DNA of 64,000 nt from an uncultured Tenacibaculum sp. (GTDB taxonomy: Bacteria; Bacteroidota; Bacteroidia; Flavobacteriales; Flavobacteriaceae). Position numbers and translations under genes: made by a program. The stretch is taken from NCBI GenBank assembly GCA_947498055.1, contig CANMJA010000007.1, forward strand, positions 1-64,000, written 5' to 3'. Of the stretch, positions 16,934 through 23,037 are shown one piece after another. Position 1 is the stretch's first letter; each line of letters starts with the position of its first letter. The notes below the pieces were generated by a model. It saw only the letters and a list, made by a program, of their open reading frames with translations, had not been told where the DNA came from and did no database searches.

Positions 16934-17007
16934 TACAGAAAGAGAGACTCGAACTCTCAAAATTCTGATTCTAAATCAGACGCGTATGCCAATTCCGCCA
17001 TTCCTGC
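16934..17007 (-). tRNA. tRNA-Leu (TAG) with short variable arm
   Basis: Acceptor GCAGGAA/TTTCTGT, a leucine-type D-arm (GGCGG...ACGC), anticodon arm TCTGA-TTTAGAA-TCAGA (anticodon TAG) and T-arm GAGAG-TTCGAGT-CTCTC. The variable region is only five bases (ATTTT), whereas bacterial tRNA-Leu normally has a class II variable arm of ten or more. All other helices are intact. Confidence 0.8.
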
Positions 17008-17017
17008 ATTTTATTTG

Positions 17018-17089
17018 TACTCTGTAGGAGAATCGAACTCCTATTTTCTGATAGAAAGTCAGATGTACTAACCATTATACGAACAGAGC
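17018..17089 (-). tRNA. tRNA-Glu (TTC)
   Basis: Acceptor GCTCTGT/ACAGAGT (G1-U72 wobble), D-stem GTAT/GTAC, anticodon arm TCTGA-CTTTCTA-TCAGA with anticodon TTC, and T-arm AGGAG-TTCGATT-CTCCT. Discriminator A. Confidence 0.87.
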
Positions 17090-17095
17090 ATTTTG

Positions 17096-17168
17096 TCTGA
17101 GAAGTAGGACTCGAACCTACAACCTCCTGCATCCAAAGCAGGTAAACAACCAATCGTTATCTTCCCAG
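17096..17168 (-). tRNA. tRNA-Pro (TGG)
   Basis: Acceptor CTGGGAA/TTCTCAG, a weak AT-rich D-stem with G at position 8, anticodon arm CCTGC-TTTGGAT-GCAGG with anticodon TGG, and T-arm GTAGG-TTCGAGT-CCTAC. Discriminator A. Confidence 0.82.
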
Positions 17169-17173
17169 TTTTA

Positions 17174-17233
17174 AAGTACTGACGAAATTCCCTTCGACTT
17201 CGCTCAGGATAAACTTCTCATCACATCAATACT
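17174..17233 (-). repeat. tRNA-Asp acceptor-stem mini-hairpin, copy 2
   Basis: Sixty bases bounded by a tRNA-Asp-like acceptor stem (AGTATTG with CAGTACT). The D- and anticodon arms are replaced by the flavobacterial repeat TCCTGAGCGAAGTCGAAGG. A remnant of the T-arm 3' strand is kept (AAATTTCGT-like, diverged from copy 1). It is a direct repeat of 17240-17299 with a 66-base period. Confidence 0.7.
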
Positions 17234-17239
17234 TATTTG

Positions 17240-17299
17240 CAGTACTGACGGGATTCCCTTCGACTTCGCTCAGGATAAACTTCTCATCACATCAGTACT
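17240..17299 (-). repeat. tRNA-Asp acceptor-stem mini-hairpin, copy 1
   Basis: A perfect seven-pair acceptor AGTACTG/CAGTACT with discriminator G and the 3' end AATCCCGTCAGTACTG are identical to tRNA-Asp just upstream. The interior is the repeat TCCTGAGCGAAGTCGAAGG. It looks as if the repeat replaced positions 8-57 of a duplicated tRNA-Asp. Confidence 0.7.
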
Positions 17300-17305
17300 T
17301 TTTTG

Positions 17306-17378
17306 CAGTACTGACGGGATTCGAACCCGCAACTTTCCGAGAGACAGTCGGATACACTAGCCATTGTGCTACAGTACT
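17306..17378 (-). tRNA. tRNA-Asp (GTC)
   Basis: Acceptor AGTACTG/CAGTACT, D-arm GCAC/GTGT, anticodon arm TCCGA-CTGTCTC-TCGGA with anticodon GTC, and T-arm GCGGG-TTCGAAT-CCCGT. Discriminator G. Parent of the two mini-hairpins downstream. Confidence 0.88.
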
Positions 17379-17383
17379 TTTTG

Positions 17384-17466
17384 TGGAAATGGTAGGATTC
17401 GAACCTACAAGCTCCGAAGAGAACAGATTTACAGTCTGCCGAGCCAACCAATTGCTCAACACTTCC
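17384..17466 (-). tRNA. tRNA-Tyr (GTA)
   Basis: Acceptor GGAAGTG/CATTTCC, anticodon arm CAGA-CTGTAAA-TCTG with anticodon GTA, a class II variable arm (CTC-TTCG-GAG core) and T-arm GTAGG-TTCGAAT-CCTAC. Discriminator A. Confidence 0.88.
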
Positions 17467-17611
17467 TTTTTAATTACGAATTACAAATTCTTAATTATGA
17501 GTTTTAATATGTCAATGATCTTATTTGTAAAAGCAATAATTATATTTTTATCTATTCCTTACTAGTTCACAAATTGGATTTTCATAATTTTTTAAATTAT
17601 TTCAATCATTG

Positions 17612-17684
17612 AGACAAGAATGAGATTCGAACTCATAAAAAACGGATTTGCAGTCCGTTACCTTCACCTTTCAGCCATCTTGTC
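17612..17684 (-). tRNA. tRNA-Cys (GCA)
   Basis: Acceptor GACAAGA/TCTTGTC, anticodon arm ACGGA-CTGCAAA-TCCGT with anticodon GCA, and T-arm ATGAG-TTCGAAT-CTCAT. Discriminator T, as usual for tRNA-Cys. Confidence 0.87.
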
Positions 17685-17690
17685 TTTTTG

Positions 17691-17831
17691 CGGAAGAAGT
17701 TGGATTAGTTCATGACATATTCATTTTTATAATAATGTATTCATGAATATTTCATATTTCGAACCCACACGATTCATTAATACTTAATGGTTTTCAAAAC
17801 CTTTACCATCAAAAAATTGGCTTGTTCTTCC
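17691..17831 (-). tRNA. tRNA-Ser (TGA) with a 53-nt insertion in the T-loop
   Basis: Acceptor GGAAGAA/TTCTTCC with discriminator G, anticodon loop TTTGAAA (anticodon TGA) and T-stem GTGGG/CCAAC (one mismatch). The T-loop reads TTCGAA, then 53 extra bases (17705-17757), then T. The insertion together with GTTCGAA can fold into a long hairpin: GTTC/GAAC, a 5-base bulge, ATGA/TCAT, one mismatch, ATATTCAT/ATGAATAT, and an 18-base end loop. The position matches T-loop introns of some archaeal and algal tRNAs. The D-loop is poor in the usual GG. Without removal of the insertion the gene cannot give a normal tRNA. Confidence 0.6.
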
Positions 17832-17852
17832 TTAATTTTATTCCATAAAAAA

Positions 17853-17879
17853 AGCATCTCCTTTTTGTATGGAGATGCT
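17853..17879 (-). terminator. Strong terminator directly upstream of the tRNA array
   Basis: Nine-bp perfect stem AGCATCTCC/GGAGATGCT with a T-run on the minus strand (poly-A on plus, 17847-17853). It ends the mini-ORF unit at 17906-18034 and lies only 22 bases before tRNA-Ser, so the array must be reached by readthrough, antitermination or an unseen promoter. Confidence 0.8.
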
Positions 17880-17905
17880 TTTCATTTTTACTATATTGTA
17901 TATAA

Positions 17906-18034
17906 TTAACTTATATCATCATAGTATATCTCCTTATTATATTTAAAATCTTCATCACTACATAGTACATAAAGGCTACTCGGCAAGCGAAACTCAAAAT
18001 AGTTTAGTGTTATATGTTGTGAATACTGTTTCAT
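17906..18034 (-). CDS. Mini-ORF of 42 codons, RNA-repair island
   Basis: Begins MKQYSQHITLNYFEF, continues RLPSSLYVLCSDED and ends KEIYYDDIS. It lies between a conserved promoter (18133-18252) and a strong terminator. Three other mini-ORFs in this island have the same promoter-ORF-terminator style and also contain short aromatic/PSS-type motifs, but sequence similarity is weak. Function unknown; a leader peptide controlling the tRNA array is possible. Confidence 0.45.
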   Translation of the reverse strand: MKQYSQHITLNYFEFRLPSSLYVLCSDEDFKYNKEIYYDDIS

Positions 18035-18132
18035 TTTATTTACTTATTATATTTATATTACTTTTTATATGTTTCTGAATTTATACATATTTATTTTTCA
18101 GAATATCAAAACAATAATTTGTTACGTTTCGA

Positions 18133-18252
18133 CGATGCAAAGATGGAACACATTTTTTAATTACACAAGAAAAAATTAAATTTATCTTATTGATAATCAA
18201 TGTTTTAAATTAAAAAAAGGCAATAAATTCCCTGTCCGTATTTTACAGATTA
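18133..18252 (-). promoter_or_regulatory. Conserved promoter region shared with the RtcB run, copy A
   Basis: On the minus strand: CTGTAAAATACGGACAGG, GGAATTTATT, a palindrome TTGATTATCAA (18190-18200), -33 TTG (18166-18168), a 20-base spacer, -7 CATCTTTG (18138-18145), then CATCG. Copy B at 25422-25538 has the same blocks in the same order. This conservation in non-coding DNA implies a common regulator of the tRNA-array unit and the RtcB unit. Confidence 0.65.
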
Positions 18253-18356
18253 TAAACATTTTATACAAAGGGCTGTCTCTCAATTGTTTCTTGTTTTTTT
18301 ACTTCTTTATTTATTTACTTTACTTAACTAAACATTTTTATTTTTTTTCATAAAAA

Positions 18357-18384
18357 AAGCGTCCAATTTAAAAATTGGACGCTT
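18357..18384 (-). terminator. Terminator with AAGCGTCCAA stem
   Basis: Stem AAGCGTCCAATTT/AAATTGGACGCTT followed by seven T on the minus strand. It closes the mini-ORF at 18419-18526. Nearly the same stem recurs at 25625-25654. Confidence 0.8.
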
Positions 18385-18418
18385 ACATTGTATTATTTCT
18401 TGTTATAATTTACTTAAA

Positions 18419-18526
18419 TCATTGTTGAATTATATATACATAGCCTCCTTTTCGCAAAATACTCGGGCGAAAATTATACGAACAAAGTTCGAATTGTGTG
18501 TTTCTATGTATGTTTTGTAATTTCAT
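18419..18526 (-). CDS. Mini-ORF of 35 codons, RNA-repair island
   Basis: Begins MKLQNIHRNTQFELC, then SYNFRPSILRKGGYVYIIQQ and stop. It sits just after the terminator of the GG-leader peptide gene and just before its own terminator. Expression as a peptide is unproven; the unit may instead be a small RNA. Confidence 0.4.
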   Translation of the reverse strand: MKLQNIHRNTQFELCSYNFRPSILRKGGYVYIIQQ

Positions 18527-18568
18527 TTCTTAATTAATACTGCAATATTACTTATTTTTTGACAAAAA

Positions 18569-18622
18569 AAGATCCTAAGCATGTAAAAAAATCAACTAAA
18601 ATTTCTATACACTTAGGATCTT
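18569..18622 (-). terminator. Terminator of the GG-leader peptide gene
   Basis: Perfect 11-bp stem AAGATCCTAAG/CTTAGGATCTT (18569-18579, 18612-18622) with a seven-T run on the minus strand. Confidence 0.75.
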
Positions 18623-18642
18623 AAAGGGATTAAAAACTTATG

Positions 18643-18834
18643 TTAACAAATATAAGTTCCTTGACCTAAAAACTTACCTGGTTGAAAACAACATACCTTT
18701 ACACCATCTTGGTATATAAATGAACCATCTCCTCCACATACTTTTCCTACTAGAGAAAGATTAGATCCACCATTAATTTGTTGTTGTTGAGATTTGTTTA
18801 GGTCTTTGCCTAATTTTGAAATGTTTTTAAACAT
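18643..18834 (-). CDS. Double-glycine leader peptide, bacteriocin-like precursor
   Basis: 63 residues. The N-terminal leader ISKLGKDLNKSQQQQINGG carries the double-glycine cleavage signal common in Bacteroidetes peptide precursors. The core after GG is SNLSLVGKVCGG followed by a cysteine-rich tail with Cys residues around VKVCCFQPG and a final YIC, so disulfides are possible. No peptidase-containing ABC exporter or modifying enzyme is encoded nearby. It has its own terminator and a perfect inverted repeat upstream (18897-18934). Antimicrobial or signalling function is inferred from the leader only. Confidence 0.7.
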   Translation of the reverse strand: MFKNISKLGKDLNKSQQQQINGGSNLSLVGKVCGGDGSFIYQDGVKVCCFQPGKFLGQGTYIC

Positions 18835-19152
18835 AATTTTGAGGTATTATTTAATTAATTTAATGCTAAACTAGTTAAACAATAAACATATTTTTACACC
18901 GAAAACAGGGTAATACACTCCCCTGTTTTCGGTGGTTTTTGTTGTCTGAAGTTTCATTCCTTCCTTAAAAAAGTTAAAGGTTTCAAATTCTAATCATTGA
19001 ATTTGAAACCTTTAACTATAACTTTTTTGTTATTACTATTAAACCTCACAGACTTTGAATCTGTGAGGTTTGTAATTGCATTTTTTTTATTTACTTTCTT
19101 TTTATGAGCTTTTTAAAATTATAAAGCTTCTAATTTACACTCTATTTACTTT
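18835..19152. other. Intergenic region with three perfect hairpins
   Basis: Contains CACCGAAAACAGGG/CCCTGTTTTCGGTG (18897-18934, 14 bp), a 19-bp perfect stem at 18972-18990/18999-19017 followed by a T-run, which is the likely terminator of the exonuclease run, and AAACCTCACAGA/TCTGTGAGGTTT (19041-19071). No gene is visible. Confidence 0.7.
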
Positions 19153-19698
19153 TTAATTATTTATTAAACACCAATCTAATATTTTTGCAATATTTCTTGC
19201 ATCATCTACTCCTCTATGATGTGTTCCTTCTAAAGGAATTTGTAAAATTCCTAATGCTCCTTTCATTCCTACTTTTTTAGAAAGTCCTTTTACTTCAGAA
19301 AAAAGTTCTTTTACATTAATATGATCATGAGACATTGGGTATTCTAGTCCTTTAAATTTACTTTGATTTTTCATCATTTTTAAATCGTAAAAACCATAAC
19401 TCGCCCAAGTATATTCTTTTGGATTATACTCTTCTCTTAGTTTTGTAAAAGCGTCTTTTAATAAAATCCCTTTCTCGTCTAACATATCTTGTGTAATCGT
19501 TGTTAGCTCTGTGCAAAATGAACTTACTTTTGATTGTTCTGGGCGAACTAAAATTCCTTTATTTTTAGATATTTCTCCTGTATTTGTATTTAAAATACAA
19601 ATCCCTATTTCTATTATTTCGCTTACTTCTCCTGGCGGAACTTTGCCATTCCAGCAAGTAGCTTCTAAGTCTATAACTATTATTTTATTTTTTTTCAT
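19153..19698 (-). CDS. DEDDh 3'-5' exonuclease (KapD/ERI1-like)
   Basis: 181 residues. The first exonuclease motif is VIDLEATCW (Asp10, Glu12); the middle motif includes TWASYGFYDLKMM; the last is HHRGVDDARNIA, the HxAxxD-type signature of DEDDh enzymes. The best match is the KapD/ERI1 type, which trims RNA 3' ends. It follows the TPR gene by 13 bases. In the RtcB-PrfH setting a role in trimming damaged RNA ends before ligation is plausible (inference). Confidence 0.85.
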   Translation of the reverse strand: MKKNKIIVIDLEATCWNGKVPPGEVSEIIEIGICILNTNTGEISKNKGILVRPEQSKVSSFCTELTTITQDMLDEKGILLKDAFTKLREEYNPKEYTWASYGFYDLKMMKNQSKFKGLEYPMSHDHINVKELFSEVKGLSKKVGMKGALGILQIPLEGTHHRGVDDARNIAKILDWCLINN

Positions 19699-19711
19699 TT
19701 TTTTCTCAGAG

Positions 19712-20278
19712 TTATTTTTTACTCTTCTTTTTTTTCTTATTACTTTTCTTTTTGTTTTTTGATTTCTTTTGAGACTTTTTAGTTGTTAACGCTATTTTCT
19801 TTTTTATACGTCTTTTCTCATCATTCATAAAATCAAAATAGTATTCATTGTAAATATAAATTTGTGCTTTTTTTAATAATTTAATACTCTTTTTATAGTT
19901 ACCATTTATATCTTCTATATAAGCTTTTAACCAAAAAAGTTGCGAAATATCTATTGCTTTTATTTTTTCAGCAAATTCAATTAGTTTTTCTGCTTTTGGT
20001 ATCTCTTCTGCCCAAATTAAATATTTAATATATACAGGGTATACATCTGTATAATTAGTATCTGTAGCAATAATTTTATCGAAACACTCAAAAGCTCTAT
20101 CGAACTGAGATAAATTTTCTGCATAAACTTTTCCTAAAAAACATAAAGAAGGACAATGGTTTTCATCATATGATAAAGCATAATTTAAAGATTCTGTAAC
20201 CTCTCCCCAATCACACCCAAAACCACCAGATGCTGCCTTTGCTTTTAAATAATAACTGTCTGCTAATGTTAATCCCAT
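19712..20278 (-). CDS. TPR-like helical-repeat protein with lysine-rich tail
   Basis: 188 residues. Residues 1-150 form TPR-type helical pairs (LCFLGKVYAENLSQFDRAFE, CFDKIIATDTNYTDVYPVYI, QLFWLKAYIEDINGNYKKSI). The last 25 residues are almost all Lys and Ser, well suited to binding RNA or ribosomes. No signal peptide. It heads a two-gene unit with the exonuclease, under palindromic promoter copy 2. Confidence 0.75.
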   Translation of the reverse strand: MGLTLADSYYLKAKAASGGFGCDWGEVTESLNYALSYDENHCPSLCFLGKVYAENLSQFDRAFECFDKIIATDTNYTDVYPVYIKYLIWAEEIPKAEKLIEFAEKIKAIDISQLFWLKAYIEDINGNYKKSIKLLKKAQIYIYNEYYFDFMNDEKRRIKKKIALTTKKSQKKSKNKKKSNKKKKKSKK

Positions 20279-20309
20279 AACTTAATTAATTCTTTTGTTT
20301 CTTTATTTT

Positions 20310-20405
20310 TATTCTCTTTTTCTTTTGCAATTCTCCCACTATTAACGGCGTTTTTTCATAACTATACTACAAATATTGTGTAGTAATACGTATTGTTTTT
20401 GCGTA
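20310..20405 (-). promoter_or_regulatory. Shared palindromic promoter element, copy 2
   Basis: TACGTA-N7-TGCGTA (20387-20405), then 10 bases, ATATTTG, TAGTAT, TTATGAAAAA and further downstream GGGAGAATTGCAAA as in copy 1. It sits between prfH and the TPR gene and should drive the TPR-exonuclease pair. Confidence 0.6.
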
Positions 20406-20529
20406 CTTTAACTTCGTTCAGTAACCGGTCACTATTATTAAACTGCTATATAAAAGTATCTTCACTTACTTTATACAGAATCTGATTTTTAAATTCAACT
20501 TCTCTTAATGAAAACTCATAGAGTAATCG

Positions 20530-21222
20530 TTATCGAAATTCATTTCTTAAATCATTTTTTAATTGATTACGTTTTGTTTTATACGATTTTGTTTTCTTTT
20601 CTTTTTTAAAATCTGTTCCTGTAAATACTCTTACCGGATTTCCTCTTTCTAAACTCAAATGATTCTCCCATTTTTCTTGTATTGAATTTTGTAATTCTCC
20701 TCTATTAAAAGCAGCTACTTTTTCTTTTAATCGCTGTATCGCTATTTTTTTATTTTGATGTTGAGATCGACTATCAGAAACCAACACTTGTTCTCCTGTT
20801 GGTATATGTTTTGCTCGTATTGCAGAGCTTACTTTATTTACATGTTGCCCACCAGGACCTGAACTTCGTATTGCTTGAAACTGTATTTCATGTTCGTTAA
20901 TCGTACTTTCTTTACATGGAGTTAATTCATAACAACCAATAAACCAATTTTTGCGTTTATGATATTTTCTAAAAGTTGATGTTCCTACCCATTGAATAGT
21001 ACCTAGCCAACTTTGTAAAAAAAGAGGAAGTTGTTTTCCTTTTAACTCTATACTTACCGATTGTACTGTACCATTTTCTAATCCGTTTACTTTATGTAAT
21101 ATTTTATATTCAATAGAACTATCTACCAATTCTTTTATAAATATTTTTAAAATTTTTGCTACCACCCATGCGCATTCTGAAGGGCCTTTTGCAGCGGTTA
21201 GTTGTATTATTTTTGTATTCAT
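20530..21222 (-). CDS. prfH: Peptide chain release factor homologue PrfH
   Basis: 230 residues. It has the release-factor GGQ catalytic loop (SGPGGQHVNK, Gly124-Gln126) and the C-terminal basic tail (FKKEKKTKSYKTKRNQLKND), but lacks the stop-codon-reading domain 2. This is the hallmark of PrfH. PrfH works with RtcB2-type ligases: it releases peptide from ribosomes whose 16S rRNA 3' end was cut by toxins, after which the ligase reseals the rRNA. Here it lies 5 bases after the C45 hydrolase gene, in the RtcB run. Confidence 0.93.
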   Translation of the reverse strand: MNTKIIQLTAAKGPSECAWVVAKILKIFIKELVDSSIEYKILHKVNGLENGTVQSVSIELKGKQLPLFLQSWLGTIQWVGTSTFRKYHKRKNWFIGCYELTPCKESTINEHEIQFQAIRSSGPGGQHVNKVSSAIRAKHIPTGEQVLVSDSRSQHQNKKIAIQRLKEKVAAFNRGELQNSIQEKWENHLSLERGNPVRVFTGTDFKKEKKTKSYKTKRNQLKNDLRNEFR

Positions 21223-21227
21223 TTTAA

Positions 21228-22169
21228 TTATATTTTTAAATGAATTCCTCCTGTTTTAACGTTAAATATCATTTGTTGAACAGTTATATCCATTTTTATT
21301 TTTTTGTCTGATAAAATTGAAAAATAGTCTTCTATTTTTATAGGAGTTTCTATTTCTAACAACTCTTTTACTCTATTATGTCTACCAGATGCTGTTAATT
21401 GTAGTGTATCTTGTGTCTGTTTGTTTTTTGTTAATGACAAATATTCATTCGTAACAATTAAATTACCTCCAACTGGTTTTCGTATCGCATATTTAGTGGG
21501 TGTTCTTTCTATAACTACATTTTGATTGTCATTTTCTCCAACAACCATTAGTAAGCAATCGGATGCGATAGTAGTTTCTGATAATATTTTAACAGCCTCC
21601 TCAAAATCAGGCGCATTTTCAAGAACATCTCGTATTAAAAATGTGATTGGAATTGCCAACTGTGGTGCTTCGTTACTAAATACTGCATTTAGCGTAATAG
21701 AAAACTTTCCTTTTTTAACACCTGATAATGCTCCTATATACCCAGGCCAACTCACTAAAGAATAAATTAATTCTCCTTTTTTATCGAAATTAAAAATCTT
21801 AGTATAATTTCCTAAAAAGTTATTTTCTGACCACCAATCTAAATTTCTAGCATGTAGTCTCTCATTATTTTTAGTCGTAGAAAAAGCAGTGCATCCAAAA
21901 ACAAATTTTAAAGCATCATAATACAAATTGGTTATTAATATTTCATTTTCAGAGAAATTACTGTATTTACATACTGTTTTAATTTCTTGTTTATAGGATT
22001 CAGAGATAAATAGTTCTTTATACATTTCTATGTAATCTCCAAAAATACCTGCATCACTCAAATCTTCTAAATAATACTTTAGTAAACTATTTACTTCTTC
22101 TTTATAATTTTTAAGAAACTCCCATCGTTTCGATGGAAGTTTATCCAGATCTATTTTTATTCTTTCCAT
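21228..22169 (-). CDS. C45/choloylglycine hydrolase-like Ntn amidase
   Basis: 313 residues. An internal Cys93 in FGCTAFSTT is followed by the HARNLDWW motif (Asp111), the active-site pattern of N-terminal-nucleophile amidases of the choloylglycine hydrolase/acid ceramidase/AAT class. In these, autocleavage frees the Cys nucleophile. Asn residues around IVTNEYLS and an Arg late in the chain (TASGRHNRVKELL) complete the family pattern. No signal peptide, so it is cytosolic. The substrate is unknown. It lies between a nucleotidyltransferase (3-base gap) and prfH (5-base gap), so it belongs to the repair operon. Removing a peptidyl or acyl group is one possible role. Confidence 0.78.
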   Translation of the reverse strand: MERIKIDLDKLPSKRWEFLKNYKEEVNSLLKYYLEDLSDAGIFGDYIEMYKELFISESYKQEIKTVCKYSNFSENEILITNLYYDALKFVFGCTAFSTTKNNERLHARNLDWWSENNFLGNYTKIFNFDKKGELIYSLVSWPGYIGALSGVKKGKFSITLNAVFSNEAPQLAIPITFLIRDVLENAPDFEEAVKILSETTIASDCLLMVVGENDNQNVVIERTPTKYAIRKPVGGNLIVTNEYLSLTKNKQTQDTLQLTASGRHNRVKELLEIETPIKIEDYFSILSDKKIKMDITVQQMIFNVKTGGIHLKI

Positions 22170-22172
22170 TTT

Positions 22173-22730
22173 CTATCTTTTTTCTAATGGATTTTTAGTT
22201 AACAATGGGCTTCCTACTGGACTTTTTCCTTCCGCTAAAAGTTTAATAGCAGTTTTCACTGCCCAACATTTATCACTAGAATGAATATTGCTATAAAAGC
22301 TTAACAATGTTTTAGGTTCCACTACATTCCAACCTCCATTGGTTTGAATACTTTCTAAATTTTTCGATTCAAAAAAATCAATAGTTGTACGTACTTCTCT
22401 TCCAATATGTAACCATTCTACTTTTTCGTAACGTCTAAAATTTTCATTACTTGGTAAATGATCATAACGTGTCCAAACTTTTTCAAACCCCTCTTCTAAA
22501 AGAATTTGCATTACTATACCTACGTTTTTAGGATTTACAAATATGTCTATATCTTTATGATCGTGTGCATGCTTGTATTCTTTATGGTTCATTTCTGACA
22601 TAAAATGCCAAGCCCAACCTCCAGAGATAACAATCCACTGTTTTAATTTTTCTAATATTTCTAGTCCTAATTCTATTCGATAATTAGGCCAGAGTTCTCC
22701 GTATCTTTTTATATTATGATTTGCTCCCAT
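22173..22730 (-). CDS. Minimal nucleotidyltransferase (Pol-beta fold)
   Basis: 185 residues. The active-site pattern is ISGGWAWHF followed by HKDIDIFV (two Asp) and a third acidic strand TTIDFFES, as in small MNT/aminoglycoside-adenylyltransferase-like enzymes. Resistance-type substrate residues are not recognisable. Position between rtcB and prfH suggests nucleotide addition to an RNA end or modification of a translation component, rather than antibiotic resistance (inference). A 307-base gap with repeats separates it from rtcB. Confidence 0.8.
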   Translation of the reverse strand: MGANHNIKRYGELWPNYRIELGLEILEKLKQWIVISGGWAWHFMSEMNHKEYKHAHDHKDIDIFVNPKNVGIVMQILLEEGFEKVWTRYDHLPSNENFRRYEKVEWLHIGREVRTTIDFFESKNLESIQTNGGWNVVEPKTLLSFYSNIHSSDKCWAVKTAIKLLAEGKSPVGSPLLTKNPLEKR

Positions 22731-23037
22731 AATTTTTTGCTTTTTAGTTTTATCAGTTAATTAATACTATCTATTTAGTTTAAATCCTGATACATATTAT
22801 TGTTACTTCGAGTGAAATTATTCCTAATGAAATGAAGAATAATTTTGCACTTCGACTATCACTCAGTACAAGTATCGATAAGTCATTAAATAGTTCTCGA
22901 TACATTTTTTATTTCGATTTCGACTTCGCTCAATCGCCATAAAAAACACTCGAACTGACAATTATTACTACACTATCAAATTTTCAATTTCGATTTTACT
23001 CAATCTCCAATGATAACTGATCACCGATAATTGAAAA
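22731..23037. repeat. Intergenic flavobacterial repeats
   Basis: Contains diverged copies of the TTCGACTTCGCTCAAT / CTTCGACTATCACTCA repeat family seen elsewhere in the window. No gene or RNA is visible. Confidence 0.5.

Noticed and set aside
16971..17153. Open frame of 60 codons
   Set aside because: Lies inside tRNA-Leu, tRNA-Glu and tRNA-Pro on the same strand; a by-product of the tRNA genes.
17174..17305. Possible CRISPR-like direct repeats
   Set aside because: Only two units, bounded by tRNA acceptor stems and containing a known dispersed repeat; no spacers and no cas genes.
17383..17565. Plus-strand open frame of 60 codons
   Set aside because: Its first half is the antisense of tRNA-Tyr; the rest is AT-rich spacer.
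22173..22730. Aminoglycoside resistance gene
   Set aside because: Only the generic nucleotidyltransferase motif is present; substrate-site residues are not recognisable and the context is RNA repair.
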